Origin: Secundilactobacillus paracollinoides DSM 15502 = JCM 11969
GTDB taxonomy: Bacteria > Bacillota > Bacilli > Lactobacillales > Lactobacillaceae
Assembly: GCF_001311135.1 (NCBI RefSeq)
Contig: NZ_BBAG01000017.1
Coordinates: 1 to 53,310 of the forward strand
Reading direction: 5' to 3'
DNA: 53,310 nucleotides
Position numbers and translations under genes: made by a program
Shown here: piece after piece, positions 30,636 through 41,582 of the stretch
How positions within the stretch are numbered: position 1 is the first letter of the stretch
Layout of the letters: the number at the start of each line of letters is the position of its first letter
Notes under the pieces: model-generated
What the model saw: the letters and a program-made list of their open reading frames with translations, nothing else
Databases searched by the model: none
What the model was told of the DNA's origin: nothing

Positions 30636-31124
30636 TTACCGTCGTTTAAACGCTTCAAAATAATGCACATAAGGACTTTTCTCATCCACAACCCCAGCTT
30701 CGCTAGAAACCAACTCAAACTGTGAATAGTCAATGTCCGGCATGTAGGTATCGACCTTAAACTCATGGTCGATCCGCGTCCGCAATAACTCGTCGACGTA
30801 AGGCAAGAGACTTGCAAACACCTTGGCACCGCCACTAATATAGATAGTTTCATCTGGGTGGTGGTCCTCATAAGTCAGCAGGTCGTCGACACTATGCAAC
30901 ACGAGAACGCCCTCCGGATAGGTCTTGTGACGATTGGTCGTCAACACGATATTTTTCCGGTGCGGCAGCGGCTTGCCATAGGACGCAAAAGTGCGGCTGC
31001 CAGACACCAGTGTGTTGCCGGTAGTTGTGCGTTTAAAGAAGCGCATATCAGAAGACAAGTGCCAGGGTAAGTTGCCCTTATACCCGATGCCATGGTTGTT
31101 GTCTTCGGCCCAAATAAAAATCAT
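30636..31124 (-). CDS. dfrA: Dihydrofolate reductase
   Basis: Reduces dihydrofolate to tetrahydrofolate with NADPH. 162 residues: substrate loop IGYKGNLPWHLSSDMRFFK, nucleotide-binding GSRTFAS and YISGGAKVF. Start at 31124 has AGGAGG 6 bases upstream. Lies 10 bases after thyA, which makes the dihydrofolate that this enzyme recycles; the two form an operon ending at a strong terminator. Confidence 0.95.
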   Translation of the reverse strand: MIFIWAEDNNHGIGYKGNLPWHLSSDMRFFKRTTTGNTLVSGSRTFASYGKPLPHRKNIVLTTNRHKTYPEGVLVLHSVDDLLTYEDHHPDETIYISGGAKVFASLLPYVDELLRTRIDHEFKVDTYMPDIDYSQFELVSSEAGVVDEKSPYVHYFEAFKRR

Positions 31125-31134
31125 TTGCAACCTC

Positions 31135-32088
31135 CTAAACGGCAACCGGCGCCTTTATGGCTGGCGCTGGATGGTAGTCGGTCACGTGAATGTCCTTCAT
31201 GTCGTAATCAAAGATCGACGACTTGTCTGGGTTCAACTCAAGTTGTGGTTGAATGTCAGATGGTTTGCGCCTGAGCTGTTCTTTGACTTGATCAATGTGG
31301 TTTAAGTAAATATGAGCGTCGCCAAGCGTGTGGACAAAATCGCCAGGTGCCAGACCAACTTCTTTAGCAATCAAGTTTGTCAGTAAGGCGTAACTTGCGA
31401 TATTAAACGGCACACCAAGAAAAATGTCCGCACTTCGTTGGTAAAGTTGGCAGCTGAGTTTGCCATCAGCCACGTAAAATTGAAACATCGTGTGACACGG
31501 TGGTAGCGCCATACTTGGCACATCTTCAGGATTCCACGCGGAAACGATCATGCGCCGTGAATCCGGGTGCGTCCGCAACGTCTCGATCACATCACTAATT
31601 TGGTCGATCGTATCGTCCTGCCGTGTCTTCCACGCCCGCCACTGTGAGCCGTAGACGTCGCCAAGGTTGCCATACTGTTCAGCAAAGGCATCGTCGTTGA
31701 CGATTCGGTCACAAAACGCCGTCATTTGTTCCTTATACTGCGCATTAAAATCAGCATCTACCAGTGAACGGCGCCCAAAGTCAGTCATGTCTGGTCCGGT
31801 ATAGTCATTTGATTCAATAAAGTTCTTAAAGGCCCACTCGTCCCAGATGTGGTTCTTGTGTTTCAGCAAATACTGAATGTTGGTGTCCCCATGTAAAAAC
31901 CAGAGGAGTTCACTTTTAATCAAACCAAACGGCACTTTCTTGGTCGTCAGCAACGGAAACCCCTTGCTGAGGTCAAACCGCATTTGGTAACCAAAGGTAC
32001 TGATAGTTCCCGTTCCCGTTCGGTCAGATTTCCGGTTGCCGTTCTCTAAAACAAATCGTTGTAAGTCTAAATAAGCGTCTTCTAACAT
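31135..32088 (-). CDS. thyA: Thymidylate synthase
   Basis: Methylates dUMP to dTMP using methylene-tetrahydrofolate. 317 residues, the long lactobacillus/staphylococcus form with an insertion in the N-terminal half. DRTGTGT binds phosphate; the nucleophile Cys is in [12 protein letters not shown]-terminal block DAHIYLNH. Ribosome binding site is a modest GAGG at 12 bases. First gene of the thyA-dfrA pair. Confidence 0.96.
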   Translation of the reverse strand: MLEDAYLDLQRFVLENGNRKSDRTGTGTISTFGYQMRFDLSKGFPLLTTKKVPFGLIKSELLWFLHGDTNIQYLLKHKNHIWDEWAFKNFIESNDYTGPDMTDFGRRSLVDADFNAQYKEQMTAFCDRIVNDDAFAEQYGNLGDVYGSQWRAWKTRQDDTIDQISDVIETLRTHPDSRRMIVSAWNPEDVPSMALPPCHTMFQFYVADGKLSCQLYQRSADIFLGVPFNIASYALLTNLIAKEVGLAPGDFVHTLGDAHIYLNHIDQVKEQLRRKPSDIQPQLELNPDKSSIFDYDMKDIHVTDYHPAPAIKAPVAV

Positions 32089-32126
32089 TACTGCCAGCTT
32101 CCTCTCTACTCCAATATCAATTCTAG

Positions 32127-34024
32127 CTACTCCGCGTACTGACTCAAATAGTCCCAGCGGGCCATTTTATCGTCCAACGCTTGATCCGTTTCCTCAAAGT
32201 CAGATTGTAATGACGCTAATTTATCATAGTTGTCACCATTTTGCGTCATTTGAGACTCCAAATCAGCCTTTTTTGTCTCAAGGGCGTCAATTTCATCTTC
32301 AATTGTTGCCCATTCTTGTTGTTCCTTGTAAGTCAGCTTGGTTTTTTCTTTTTTAACAGGTGCTGCTGGCGCGTCAACATCTGACTTGACTGCCTTAGCC
32401 TTTTTACTCGTGGTCGACTCAGTCTTAGCTGCTGTTTGCTGGGCCAAATAGTCCGTAAACAGCCCACTATACGATTCGATTTTGGCATTCCCGTCAAAGA
32501 ATAGCAGCTTATCCGTCACTTTATCCAAGAAATACCGGTCATGGGAAACGGTGATCACCGTGCCATTGAAGTGCTTAACATAGTCTTCCAGCACCGTTAA
32601 CGTCCCAATATCCAAATCGTTCGTCGGTTCGTCCAAGAATAAAACGTTCGGCTGTTCCATCAAGAGTTTCAGCAGATAGAGTCGCCGTTTTTCACCACCA
32701 GAGAGTTTCCGAATCAGTGTGCCGTGCATGAATCGCGGAAAAAGGAACTGCTCCAATAGTTCGGAGACGGAAATTTTATTGCCGGATTTATCGGTTACAT
32801 TTTGACCAACTTCACTCAAATAGTTGATGATCCGCTTGTCGTCTGGAATTGGCTCAGTCTGTTGGGTATAGTAAGCCATTTTGACCGTTTCGCCAATGAT
32901 GAGCGTACCGGAATCTAACGGTAGCCGATCCGCCATGACATTTAGGAGCGACGACTTACCAGCCCCGTTTTCACCGGAAATTCCAATGCGGTCACCTGCT
33001 TGAACCAGCAGACTAAAATCATTCAGAATGTGGTGATCGCCCAAGGTCAAGTTGGCATGCTGAAGTTCAATCACCTGCTTGCCAAGCCGAGTCTGCCCAA
33101 GGTCAATGGAGACATCGTGTTCAACCGGTGTGGTGCCAAGGTTGGCTTCAAGGTCGTTAAATCGGTTGATCCGTGCCTGTTGCTTTGTGGAACGCGCATG
33201 AGCGCCAGCTTTCATCCAAGCGAGTTCCTGCTTGTATAACTGCTGCTGTTTATGGTCTTGTGACGCCTCTAATTCGACTCGCTCTGCCTTTTGACCAACG
33301 AAATCCTGGTAATTACCGTCGTAGCTGAAAAGTCGGCCAAACGACAACTCCCAGATATGGTTGGCAACCTGATCCAGAAAGTACCGGTCATGAGTAACGA
33401 CGAGTAAGGCGCCCTTGTAATTGGCTAAGTAATTCTGTAACCAATCAATGGAATCGAAATCCAAATGGTTGGTCGGTTCATCCAGCAGTAAGAGATCCGG
33501 TGACTGGATCAGCACCTGGGCCAACCCGACCCGTTTTTGCTGGCCACCGGACATGGTGCCAATTTTTTGTGTCAGATCCGTAATGTGCAGTTGCGTCAAA
33601 ATCGTTTTGACATCACTTTCAGCTGTCCAGGCATCAGCTTCGTTCATTTGTGCTTCAGCTGCCATGTACTTTTTTTGCAGATCCTCATTTTCCGGATCAT
33701 TACTGTAGGCTGCGAGGGTGTCTTCGTAGTACCGGATCACCTGAAACACCTTCTGTGAGCCGGAGAAGACAGCATCCATCACCGTTTGGTCAGGATTTAA
33801 CTCAGGCGTTTGGGTCAGGTAGGCAATACTGTAATCATTTGGCGTAATGATGTCGCATGGTACTGCGCCAAACCGGCCAGGGTGTTGAGCAGCGATGTTT
33901 TACCACTCCCGTTCGTCCCAATCAGACCAATTCGGTCGTGTTCATTAATAATAAAACTAATTTGATCAAACAACGTTTTTTCGCCGTAAGTTCGCGTTAA
34001 GTTTTCAGCTCGTAATGTCTGCAT
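32127..34024 (-). CDS. ABC-F family ribosome-associated ATPase (Uup/YfmR-like), one frameshift
   Basis: Tandem ABC ATPase without transmembrane segments. First cassette: [28 protein letters not shown]. Second: [28 protein letters not shown]. The C-terminal coiled coil (about residues 560-632) indicates the Uup/YfmR group, which acts on ribosomes or recombination intermediates; it is not a classical resistance ABC-F. A lost base at 33856 (GTCGCATGG for GTCGCCATGG on +) splits it; repair gives [14 protein letters not shown] and 632 residues. Confidence 0.9.
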
Positions 34025-34047
34025 GATGTCACGCTTTCTAAATATAG

Positions 34048-35256
34048 TTATGAATTTGCTAATTGGAGTGCCGCGCCTGTGAGTTTTTCGGCGTCATTCG
34101 GCAGTTCACCTGTAGCGACGCGGTACTCTAACGTGTTCAATAATTTACCAAGGATGGGACCCGGCTTAATACCGGCTGCCATCAGGGATTGCCCAGAGAC
34201 AGCCAGTTCCTTTTTGGACTTAATGGCAAGTCCGCGATACCTGGCGACCAGATCAGTAGCGTCAACGTCGGTCGCACCCATGAGCGTCGCAATCTGGGTT
34301 GCGATGGGAATGAGCGCTTCACCTGTTTGGTAGAGCACCCAGTCATCCAGCTTTTCGGCTTGAATCGCCAGTACCATGTCCGTTGCGATCCGGACATCAT
34401 CGATCAAATGGTTGGCGCTCTTCCAGTGTTTGAGAAACTGGTCGATCTGACGCCCCTGCAACCCAAGCTGCGTGCAGATCAGCGTCCAAACGGCCGTTTC
34501 ATTGCCAACTGAACCCGTCAAGCGCGTGGTGAGCGCTTGTAAAGCCGGTAATTGCGTTTTAAAATCTGGACAATACTGGTAAAGGCCAGTATCTAAAAAT
34601 AATTGGAACCCCTTTGCAGGCCAGTTACCCTGCAGCATCTTCACGAATTCAACGTGAATCCGTTCCACCGCAATTTTCTCTAAGAGTGGCCCATGGTGGG
34701 TAATGCCTTGAATCGTGGCCGGATCGACATCAAAATCAAGCTGGCTCGCGAATCGGACAGCCCGCATCATACGCAGCGCATCTTCATTAAACCGTTCATC
34801 TGCGTTGCCCACGGCACGAATGCGTTTGGTCTTTAAATCATCGAGACCATTAAAGTAGTCCACAATGGTTCCGTTGCTCCGGAGTGCTAAGGCGTTGATC
34901 GTGAAATCACGCCGTTTGAGATCCTCCTGCAACGACCGCACAAAGGTCACTGAATCCGGACGGCGATAATCCTGATAGCCGGATTCTGTTCGAAACGTCG
35001 TTGTTTCATAGCCCGTTCCGTGATCCAGGATCATCACCGTCCCGTGTTCGATGCCAGTGTCGACCGTGCGCTTAAAAAGCTGTTTGACCTCCTGCGGGTA
35101 CGCACTTGTCGCAATATCCACATCATGAATCGGCAGCCCCAGCAAAGTGTCGCGTACCGACCCGCCCACAAAATAGGCTTCGTAGCCCGCCGCATCAATG
35201 GTATCGATAATCGGCTGGGCTGTGATAAATTCTTCTGGTAATGTCTCAATTCTCAT
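34048..35256 (-). CDS. cca: CCA-adding tRNA nucleotidyltransferase
   Basis: Adds or repairs the 3' CCA of tRNA. 402 residues: nucleotidyltransferase head with GGSVRDTLLG and the catalytic DVDIATSA, RRDFTINALA, then EDALRMMRAVRFASQL and the helical neck/body. Usual class II Gram-positive length. AAAGGG lies 10 bases upstream of the ATG. Follows a divergent spacer with yitT on +; precedes the ABC-F gene by 24 bases, probably co-transcribed. Confidence 0.95.
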   Translation of the reverse strand: MRIETLPEEFITAQPIIDTIDAAGYEAYFVGGSVRDTLLGLPIHDVDIATSAYPQEVKQLFKRTVDTGIEHGTVMILDHGTGYETTTFRTESGYQDYRRPDSVTFVRSLQEDLKRRDFTINALALRSNGTIVDYFNGLDDLKTKRIRAVGNADERFNEDALRMMRAVRFASQLDFDVDPATIQGITHHGPLLEKIAVERIHVEFVKMLQGNWPAKGFQLFLDTGLYQYCPDFKTQLPALQALTTRLTGSVGNETAVWTLICTQLGLQGRQIDQFLKHWKSANHLIDDVRIATDMVLAIQAEKLDDWVLYQTGEALIPIATQIATLMGATDVDATDLVARYRGLAIKSKKELAVSGQSLMAAGIKPGPILGKLLNTLEYRVATGELPNDAEKLTGAALQLANS

Positions 35257-35443
35257 GTCTGATCTACCCTTTCAAAGTCTTCACTATAGTACCATATTTT
35301 GCCGGTCGGCCTAAACCTGGAATTGTGATTTTCCAATAACCCAACTCTGAAATTTTGGTGATACAGCTGGCATGGCGCGACTCTAGTCGTTGAGTATGCT
35401 ATGATGGAAAAGGACTTTCACCATTATTAAGGGGGCGTGCATT

Positions 35444-36331
35444 ATGGTCAATAAACCAGAAGAACGCATTCGACCGCTGGATTTATTAATGATCGCGATT
35501 GGATGCGCCGGGTACGCGTTTGCCTTGGTTTACATCAACATTGCCAACCACTTGGCGGATGGCGGAATCAGCGGGATCACGTTGATTTTGCGGGCGTTGT
35601 TTAAGATCAACCCCGCCTACTCAACCATCGTCATCAACATTCCACTTATTATCATTGGCTATCGGTTTCTTGGTCGGCGGGCCATTGTTTATACATTATA
35701 CGGAACAGTAATGCTGTCGCTGTTCCTGTGGATCTGGCAACGGGTGCCATTCGTCCTGCCGCTGCACCACGATTTATTCTTGGCCGGAATGGCAGCCGGT
35801 CTGACAGGCGGTGCTGGCAGCGGCTTACTCTACCGTTACGGCGGCACCACCGGCGGCACTGACATTGTCGCACGAATCCTTGAACGGTTCCGTGGCATTC
35901 CAATGGGTCAAACCCTGCTGTGGTTAGACGTCATCGTTTTGTGTGCGTCGCTCATTTACATTGACATTCGCCACATGGCGTACACGATTCTGTGTTCCTA
36001 CGTCTTTTCAAGAATCGTTAATTTCATCCTAAGTGGGACCTATTCGGCCAAAGGCGTGCTAATTGTCAGCAACGCAACTCAGGAAATTACTGATGAAGTC
36101 ATGACCTCGCTTGGTCGCGGTGTCAGTATCCTGCATGGTGAAGGCGGTTATTCACATAAGGACCGTCCCGTGCTCTACATCGTAGTGAGTCCAGGCGAAC
36201 TGCATGACCTGCAAATGATCGTTAGCGATTTGGATCAAAACGCGTTTATGACGATTTTTGATGTCAGTGAGGCCATTGGTGAAGGGTTCACCTATCAGCG
36301 GCCCAAGCGAACCTGGTTTAAACACTCCTAG
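35444..36331 (+). CDS. YitT family (DUF2179) membrane protein
   Basis: 295 residues. Five to six hydrophobic segments in the first ~200 residues (the YitT module with GGISGITLI and GGTTGGTDIVA), then a C-terminal soluble DUF2179 domain (about 215-285). Role unknown; the family is widespread in Firmicutes. AAGGGGG 8 bases upstream of the ATG. Its stop codon lies in the loop of its terminator. Lone + gene between two - operons. Confidence 0.87.
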   Translation: MVNKPEERIRPLDLLMIAIGCAGYAFALVYINIANHLADGGISGITLILRALFKINPAYSTIVINIPLIIIGYRFLGRRAIVYTLYGTVMLSLFLWIWQRVPFVLPLHHDLFLAGMAAGLTGGAGSGLLYRYGGTTGGTDIVARILERFRGIPMGQTLLWLDVIVLCASLIYIDIRHMAYTILCSYVFSRIVNFILSGTYSAKGVLIVSNATQEITDEVMTSLGRGVSILHGEGGYSHKDRPVLYIVVSPGELHDLQMIVSDLDQNAFMTIFDVSEAIGEGFTYQRPKRTWFKHS

Positions 36332-36339
36332 TGGGTGTT
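36321..36339 (+). terminator. Terminator of yitT, overlapping its stop codon
   Basis: AACACTC pairs with GGGTGTT around CTAGTG, which contains the stop; a T run follows. Confidence 0.6.
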
Positions 36340-36400
36340 TTTTATTTTAAGTTTTAATAGGTTAAAGTAACTATTTATTCTATTTTTCTATTTAAAAAAA

Positions 36401-36425
36401 GAACTGCGCCAGTTACACGTAGTTC
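36401..36425 (-). terminator. Terminator of the TPR gene
   Basis: GAACTACG and CGCAGTTC pair on -, followed by seven T. 12 bases past the stop. Confidence 0.7.
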
Positions 36426-36436
36426 CTTCTTGTGAT

Positions 36437-37706
36437 TTAGTAGGTATCATCCTGTAATTCTTCCAGCATCAAGGCCATTTCAGAATCATCGGGCACCACC
36501 TTCAGATAAGCCTGCAACAGCTTAACTGTTTCCTCACGCTGGCCGGCTTCCCTGAAGAAGTAGACGGCCGGCTTCAAAAAGTCCGCCTGATCCATGAAGT
36601 ACGGCTCGGCCGCTTGGTAGAACTTCAGTGCCTGATCGTAATTTTCCAATTGGGCGTATGACGTCGCCAGATTCCAGTAGATCTGCGGGTCAAGGTTATC
36701 TTCTTGCACGTAGTTTGTTAAGAAGTCAACCGTATCCTGGTAGCGCTCCTGCTTTACGTATAAGTTCGATAATTTAATCACAATATCCAGATCTTCCGCG
36801 TCTAGCGCGTTACCTTTTTTCAGATACTGTTCAGTCAGCTGCTCATCGCTCACACGAGCCGCAATATCGGCCGCGTTAAGACCATAGTTTTTCATTATAC
36901 TGGTCAACACCCAGCCCTTCTTGTAACGTCGTTAGCGCCTCATCTAATCGATTTTCGTCAACCAGCGCTTGCCCCAGCGGAATATACAAACTGGTGTATT
37001 GTGGGTCACTGTCTTTCAATTCACTCAGCAGTTGAATGGCCATCTTATCATCCTTCAGCTGCAAGTATGTGAATCCGGTTTCAAACTTAACATCTGGTGT
37101 CATGTCTCCCGAATGAACTTGTTTTAAATACCCGATTGCTTGTTCAAACCGTCCGGCATTGGCGTAAGCTACCCCGATCCGTTCAACCAAATTGACTGAG
37201 CTGAACTCTGGGACCCCCTGCTTGATCAAATCAAGATAGAGCGGGATCGCCTTAGTAAATTCACGCATCGTAAAGTACAGCTCTGCCAACGCAAAAATAA
37301 TCGCCGGTTCCTCAGGTGCTAACGCTTGCGCCTGCAAGAGTTTTTGCTCACTGACTTCAAATAATTCTTGTGTCTGATACAAGTCAGCTGCGACCATCAG
37401 CGACCGCACATAGGCCTCGGAGTCTTCGCTGACCTGGTTAAGGTAATCCAATGCTTCATCGTTTTTGTCCTCATCGATCGCAATATCGGCTAAATTGACC
37501 CGAATATCGTCTTCTTCTGGGTACCGTTCCAATAATTTTTCATAGATCCGCCGAGATTGATTCAAAAATCCGAGCGTATAAAGTTCTTCTGCTAAATTAT
37601 AAAGTGTGTCATCGTCATCGTGGCGTAACGCGCTGGCATAAGCCTTCTTAAATTTATCTAACTGACCACGATCCAGTTGATCTAACGCTTCTTCTGAGTA
37701 GCTCAT
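36437..37706 (-). CDS. Tetratricopeptide repeat protein (YpiA-like), one frameshift
   Basis: About 422 residues made almost wholly of TPR helices from residue 25 on; repeated patterns such as LYNLAEELYTLG, IIFALAELYFTM and YWNLATSYAQL. No signal peptide, so a cytoplasmic scaffold. Frame breaks near 36881 (one extra base; TGGTCTTAAC for TGGCTTAAC on -); two overlapping ORFs then become one. Start has GGAGG 6 bases upstream. Homologous in layout to Bacillus YpiA; partner proteins unknown. Confidence 0.8.
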
Positions 37707-37978
37707 GGGCCGCCTCCATTATTGAATTCCATAACTACTAACATAGCATAAGATGGGCAGGTTGGGCAAATTTTGAACGCTTTGGGTGGTGGGTTTTTGT
37801 TGTTTTTTTTTTTAAGTTAAAGTAACTTTTTATTATTTTCCTTGTTTTGTTGAGCCATTATTAATTTATTGGGCATAGGGCTTTTTCAACGAAGCTACGC
37901 ATATGGTACTTTTTTCAGTTATTTCAGCGTCTACCTAGCACCATATTCGGGAATGCTATCTTTAAATAAAGAAGACCT

Positions 37979-38036
37979 GACGTACATTCTGCTCCCCCTT
38001 GTGCTCCACCTTAGGGGCGCCCTTCTTCCGCACCAT
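37979..38036 (-). repeat. Short relative of the family 1 element (B2)
   Basis: On - it begins ATGGTGCGGAA and ends GGGGGAGCAGAATGTA, the same ends as the larger unit at 38062-38217, but without the hairpin. Reads as a deleted copy in tandem. Confidence 0.45.
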
Positions 38037-38061
38037 GTCGTTGATTCTTACACCAAAAAAA

Positions 38062-38217
38062 GCCCCGTTTTACATTCCGCTCCCCTCTCCTCAAGCCTAA
38101 TCAGGCTACGCGGGGCAAGGAGGCTGCGCGTAAGGATCCATGACACAAAGCCAAAGACCAGGCTTTATGTCATGGATGCCTTACGCTCCGCTCCTTAACC
38201 GCCCCGTTCCGCACCAT
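38062..38217 (+). repeat. Family 1 structured element, copy B1
   Basis: Read on +: a small head hairpin AGCCT-aatc-AGGCT near 38094-38107, then nested helices GGGGC/GCCCC, AAGGAG/CTCCTT with a one-sided AACC bulge, an internal loop GCTGC/TCCG, the long helix 38128-38152 with 38161-38186, and an apical AAAGCC/GGCTTT stem with a C-A mismatch. The order of helices, bulges and mismatch is that of copies A and C2; the bases differ. It lies beyond the hup terminator in the interval between hup and the TPR gene. Confidence 0.65.
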
Positions 38218-38222
38218 ACAAA

Positions 38223-38251
38223 AAGGCCAACCCAATTTCTCAGGTTGGCCC
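38223..38251 (-). terminator. Terminator of hup
   Basis: GGCCAACC and GGTTGGCC pair around a 10-base loop, then TTTTT on -. 20 bases past the stop. Confidence 0.85.
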
Positions 38252-38269
38252 ACTGTTTAATAAAATGAA

Positions 38270-38545
38270 TTATTTAACAGCATCCTTCAAAGCTTTACCA
38301 GGCTTGAATGCTGGTACTTTGCTTGCAGGAATTTGGATTTCATCGCCCGTTTGTGGGTTGCGACCCTTACGAGCTGCCCGTTCGCGAACTTCGAAGTTAC
38401 CAAAGCCGATTAATTGTACCTTCTCGCCCTTAGCCAAAGTTGCTTGAACTGAATCAAATACTGCATCAACTGCAGCAGTTGCGTCCTTCTTAGTTAAACC
38501 GGTTGCTGCTGCAACATCGTTAACAAGTTGTGCTTTGTTTGCCAT
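38270..38545 (-). CDS. hup: HU family DNA-binding protein
   Basis: 91-residue nucleoid protein that bends [11 protein letters not shown] start, helix pair, then the beta-arm with [18 protein letters not shown] and the intercalating Pro. One of the highest-expressed genes: GAGGAGGTGA ribosome binding site, a good promoter (38664-38692), and its own terminator. In the order der-hup as in Bacillus (engA-hbs). Confidence 0.96.
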   Translation of the reverse strand: MANKAQLVNDVAAATGLTKKDATAAVDAVFDSVQATLAKGEKVQLIGFGNFEVRERAARKGRNPQTGDEIQIPASKVPAFKPGKALKDAVK

Positions 38546-38663
38546 GAATGATTCACCTCCTCGGATGAATTATGATGAGTACAAATTTATCTCATCTAGT
38601 TGATCTCAGAATTTGAAATCAGCTATTGAAATAATAACGGCTCTCCGTATCATTTCTGTTTCT

Positions 38664-38692
38664 AAGATAGCACAGAAAGCCTTTCACAGCAA
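38664..38692 (-). promoter_or_regulatory. Promoter of hup
   Basis: On -, TTGCTG, 17 bases, TATCTT, giving a leader of about 110 bases. Confidence 0.65.
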
Positions 38693-38825
38693 GGTTTTTT
38701 AACGTTTTTTAGTGAATTTCATCGACTTTTATTTAGTTTTGTAATATTTGAATAAAATTTAGCTAAAAAATGGCGAAAAACGCGACATAACGGCGTCTTT
38801 CGTCATTTTCACTTGACAACAGATT

Positions 38826-40136
38826 CTACTTCCTGTGTCGTTCAATTAAATGAATTGGTGTCCCACTAAAGTCAAAATGTTCGCGAATTTGGTTTTCCAG
38901 ATAACGTTCATACGAAAAATGCATGAGTTCTGGATCATTCACAAAAATCACAAAGGTCGGTGGTGCCACCGCAACCTGCGTTGCATAGAAGATCCGCAAC
39001 CGTTTTCCGTTATCGGTTGGCGTTGGATTCATTGCAACGGCATCCATCAACACGTCATTGAGTGTTGAAGACTGGACCCGCTTGTTGTGGTTCACGGAGA
39101 CCTTCTTGATCAGTTCTGGCAGCTCATGCAACCGCTGATGCGTCTTAGCGGAAACAAACAGCATTGGCGCGTACGCTAGATACTGGAATTCTTCACGCAC
39201 ATGGATCTCAAAGTCATGCAGACTCTGGTTGTTCTTCTTGATGGCATCCCACTTGTTGACCAGAATAATGATGCCGCGGCCAGCTTCGTGCGCATAACCG
39301 GCAACCTTTTTATCCTGTTCGCGAATGCCTTCTTCAGCATTAAGCACAAACAACACAACATCAGAATTATCGATAGCCTTCATCGCACGCATGACACTGT
39401 AACGCTCAGTATTTTCGTACACCTTACCGCGTTTTCGAATACCAGCCGTGTCAACCATGGTAAATTCATCACCATTGTCGGTCACAAACTTTGTGTCAAT
39501 GGCATCCCGAGTCGTCCCAGCAATATCTGAAACGATTACCCGGTCTTCCCCCAGCAAGGCATTGACCAAGGAGGACTTCCCAACGTTTGGTCGGCCAATC
39601 AGACTGAACCGAGTACTGGTATCCTCAACATCGCCTGTTTCGTCAGGAAAGGCTTTCACAACGGCATCAAGCAGGTCGCCAAGTCCCAATCCGTGAGCTC
39701 CAGAAATGGGGTACGGATCACCGAACCCGAGTGAATAAAAGTCGTAAATATCTTGTCGCTGTTCTGGATTATCAGCTTTATTGACCGCTAGAATGACGGG
39801 TTTATTGGCCCGATACAAAATCTGAGCAACCTTTTCGTCAGAGTCAGTCACGCCTTCACGTGCACTGACCACAAAGACGATCACATCTGCTTCATCAATG
39901 GCCACTTCGGCTTGTTCAGTGATCTGTTTTAAAAATGGTTCGTCACCGACATCGATCCCACCAGTGTCGATCATACTGAACGTGTTGCTGAGCCACTCGC
40001 CGTGTGCGTAGATCCGGTCCCGGGTGACCCCAGGCGTGTCTTCAACAATGGAGATCCGGTCACCAGCAATTCGGTTGAAGATCGTGGACTTCCCCACGTT
40101 TGGCCGGCCAACGATGGCAACAGTTGGCATACTCAT
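38826..40136 (-). CDS. der: Ribosome-associated GTPase Der (EngA)
   Basis: Essential 50S assembly factor with two GTPase domains in tandem and a C-terminal KH-like domain. First domain: [17 protein letters not shown]; second: [21 protein letters not shown]. 436 residues from 40136 (ATG AGT ATG), with GAAGGG 6 bases upstream. The longer frame to 40178 runs through the ribosome binding site. Confidence 0.96.
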   Translation of the reverse strand: MSMPTVAIVGRPNVGKSTIFNRIAGDRISIVEDTPGVTRDRIYAHGEWLSNTFSMIDTGGIDVGDEPFLKQITEQAEVAIDEADVIVFVVSAREGVTDSDEKVAQILYRANKPVILAVNKADNPEQRQDIYDFYSLGFGDPYPISGAHGLGLGDLLDAVVKAFPDETGDVEDTSTRFSLIGRPNVGKSSLVNALLGEDRVIVSDIAGTTRDAIDTKFVTDNGDEFTMVDTAGIRKRGKVYENTERYSVMRAMKAIDNSDVVLFVLNAEEGIREQDKKVAGYAHEAGRGIIILVNKWDAIKKNNQSLHDFEIHVREEFQYLAYAPMLFVSAKTHQRLHELPELIKKVSVNHNKRVQSSTLNDVLMDAVAMNPTPTDNGKRLRIFYATQVAVAPPTFVIFVNDPELMHFSYERYLENQIREHFDFSGTPIHLIERHRK

Positions 40137-40178
40137 TGTAATCCCTTCTTTCAAACATAAAATCGTTTCCAAAAACAA

Positions 40179-40215
40179 AACAGGTTAGGGCGAATCACCT
40201 TCGTCCCAACCTGTT
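40179..40215 (-). terminator. Terminator of cmk-rpsA
   Basis: AACAGGTTGGGACG pairs with CGCCCTAACCTGTT on - with a loop of about 9, then a TTGTTTTT tail. 25 bases past rpsA; separates der. Confidence 0.8.
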
Positions 40216-40241
40216 ATGTTGTCCCTTAGAATAAACTAGGA

Positions 40242-41504
40242 CTAGTCGTTATCTGAATCTTGTGCTTTCTTTAATTGGTCACCGATCAGGTCACCTAAAG
40301 TAAAGCCAGCGTCATCATCGTCAGTTGAAACAACATTTTGACGATTGTTGTTACTGTTGTTGTTGTTGTTTTGACGACGAGGAGCTGATTGCTTCTTTTC
40401 TAGCTCGCTAGATGCTGGCTTTTCCTTCAAAGCTTTGATGGATAAGGCCAAACGATGTGCTTCTGGATGTACTTCCAGAACCTTGACTTGAACCTTTTCG
40501 CCAGTTGATAACACATCATTAGGGGTAGCAATGTGTTCATGGGCGATTTGTGAAATGTGAACTAACCCTTCAACACCAGGGAAGACTTCCACAAAGGCAC
40601 CAAAGCTGGTCATACGCTTAACGGTTCCTTCAAGCACTGCGCCTTCAGGAGCTTTTTCTTCGATACCGTCCCAAGGTTCTGGTAGGGTTTGCTTGATTGA
40701 AAGTGAGATCCGGTCACGGTCTGGGTCGACTGAAAGGACCTTAACCTTAACTTCTTGGCCAGTCTTCAAGACATCTGAAGGCTTGTCAACACGTTCGTAA
40801 GCAATTTCAGAAACGTGAACCAACCCATCAACGCCGCCTAAGTCAACAAAGGCACCGAAGTTAGTCAAACGGGCAACAGTCCCGGTAACAGTGTCACCAG
40901 CCTGGATGTTAGCCAATACTTCTTCACGCTTAGCAGCCTTTTCTTCTTCAACGATTGCACGGTGAGAAAGAATCAGACGGTTTTCGATTGGTTCGATTTC
41001 GATAATCTTAAAGGTCAATGTTTGACCCTTAAACTGGTTAAGATCTTCAACGAAGTGATCACTGATCATTGAAGCTGGAACGAAGCCACGAACACCAGCG
41101 TCAACAACTAAGCCACCCTTAACCACTTGGGTAACAGGGGCGTCAATTGTTTCACCAGCTTCGAACTTCTTTTGGATGTCATCCCATACTTTACGGGCTT
41201 CCAAACGACGAACTGAAAGTAAGTAGCTGCCGCCTTCCTTATCGTTACCGATGCGGGAAATGACAACTAAGTCTAACTTATCCCCAACTTTAACGACGTC
41301 ATTAATATCAGCAACTGGTTTTGTTGAGAGTTCCTTTTGTGGAACGACCCCTTCAATACCGGTACCTTCGATACCAACGATTGCTTGCTTATCATCATCA
41401 ATGGCTAAGATTTCACCCTTGACCACATCACCGACGTTAACGGTTTCGATGCTGTTTAAAGCATTTAATAAATCGTTGTTCTCATTTGCATTGTTTTCAC
41501 TCAT
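40242..41504 (-). CDS. rpsA: 30S ribosomal protein S1 (four S1 domains)
   Basis: RNA-binding protein of 420 residues with four S1 (OB-fold) domains; the last two show the KRMTSFGAFVEV and NFGAFVDLGGVDGLVHVSE type patterns. A low-complexity Asn/Arg-rich segment (NNNNSNNNRQN) and an acidic tail close it. The Gram-positive S1 is shorter than the six-domain E. coli form. Start at 41504 has AAGGAGG 10 bases upstream; the frame to 41540 contains the ribosome binding site. Follows cmk, as in most bacteria. Confidence 0.94.
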   Translation of the reverse strand: MSENNANENNDLLNALNSIETVNVGDVVKGEILAIDDDKQAIVGIEGTGIEGVVPQKELSTKPVADINDVVKVGDKLDLVVISRIGNDKEGGSYLLSVRRLEARKVWDDIQKKFEAGETIDAPVTQVVKGGLVVDAGVRGFVPASMISDHFVEDLNQFKGQTLTFKIIEIEPIENRLILSHRAIVEEEKAAKREEVLANIQAGDTVTGTVARLTNFGAFVDLGGVDGLVHVSEIAYERVDKPSDVLKTGQEVKVKVLSVDPDRDRISLSIKQTLPEPWDGIEEKAPEGAVLEGTVKRMTSFGAFVEVFPGVEGLVHISQIAHEHIATPNDVLSTGEKVQVKVLEVHPEAHRLALSIKALKEKPASSELEKKQSAPRRQNNNNNSNNNRQNVVSTDDDDAGFTLGDLIGDQLKKAQDSDND

Positions 41505-41582
41505 ACGAACTTTTCCTCCTTGCGACAACTCTAATGTCAATTTTAACCGAAAATGGTCAATAATACCAGTAGGTTGACGCGA

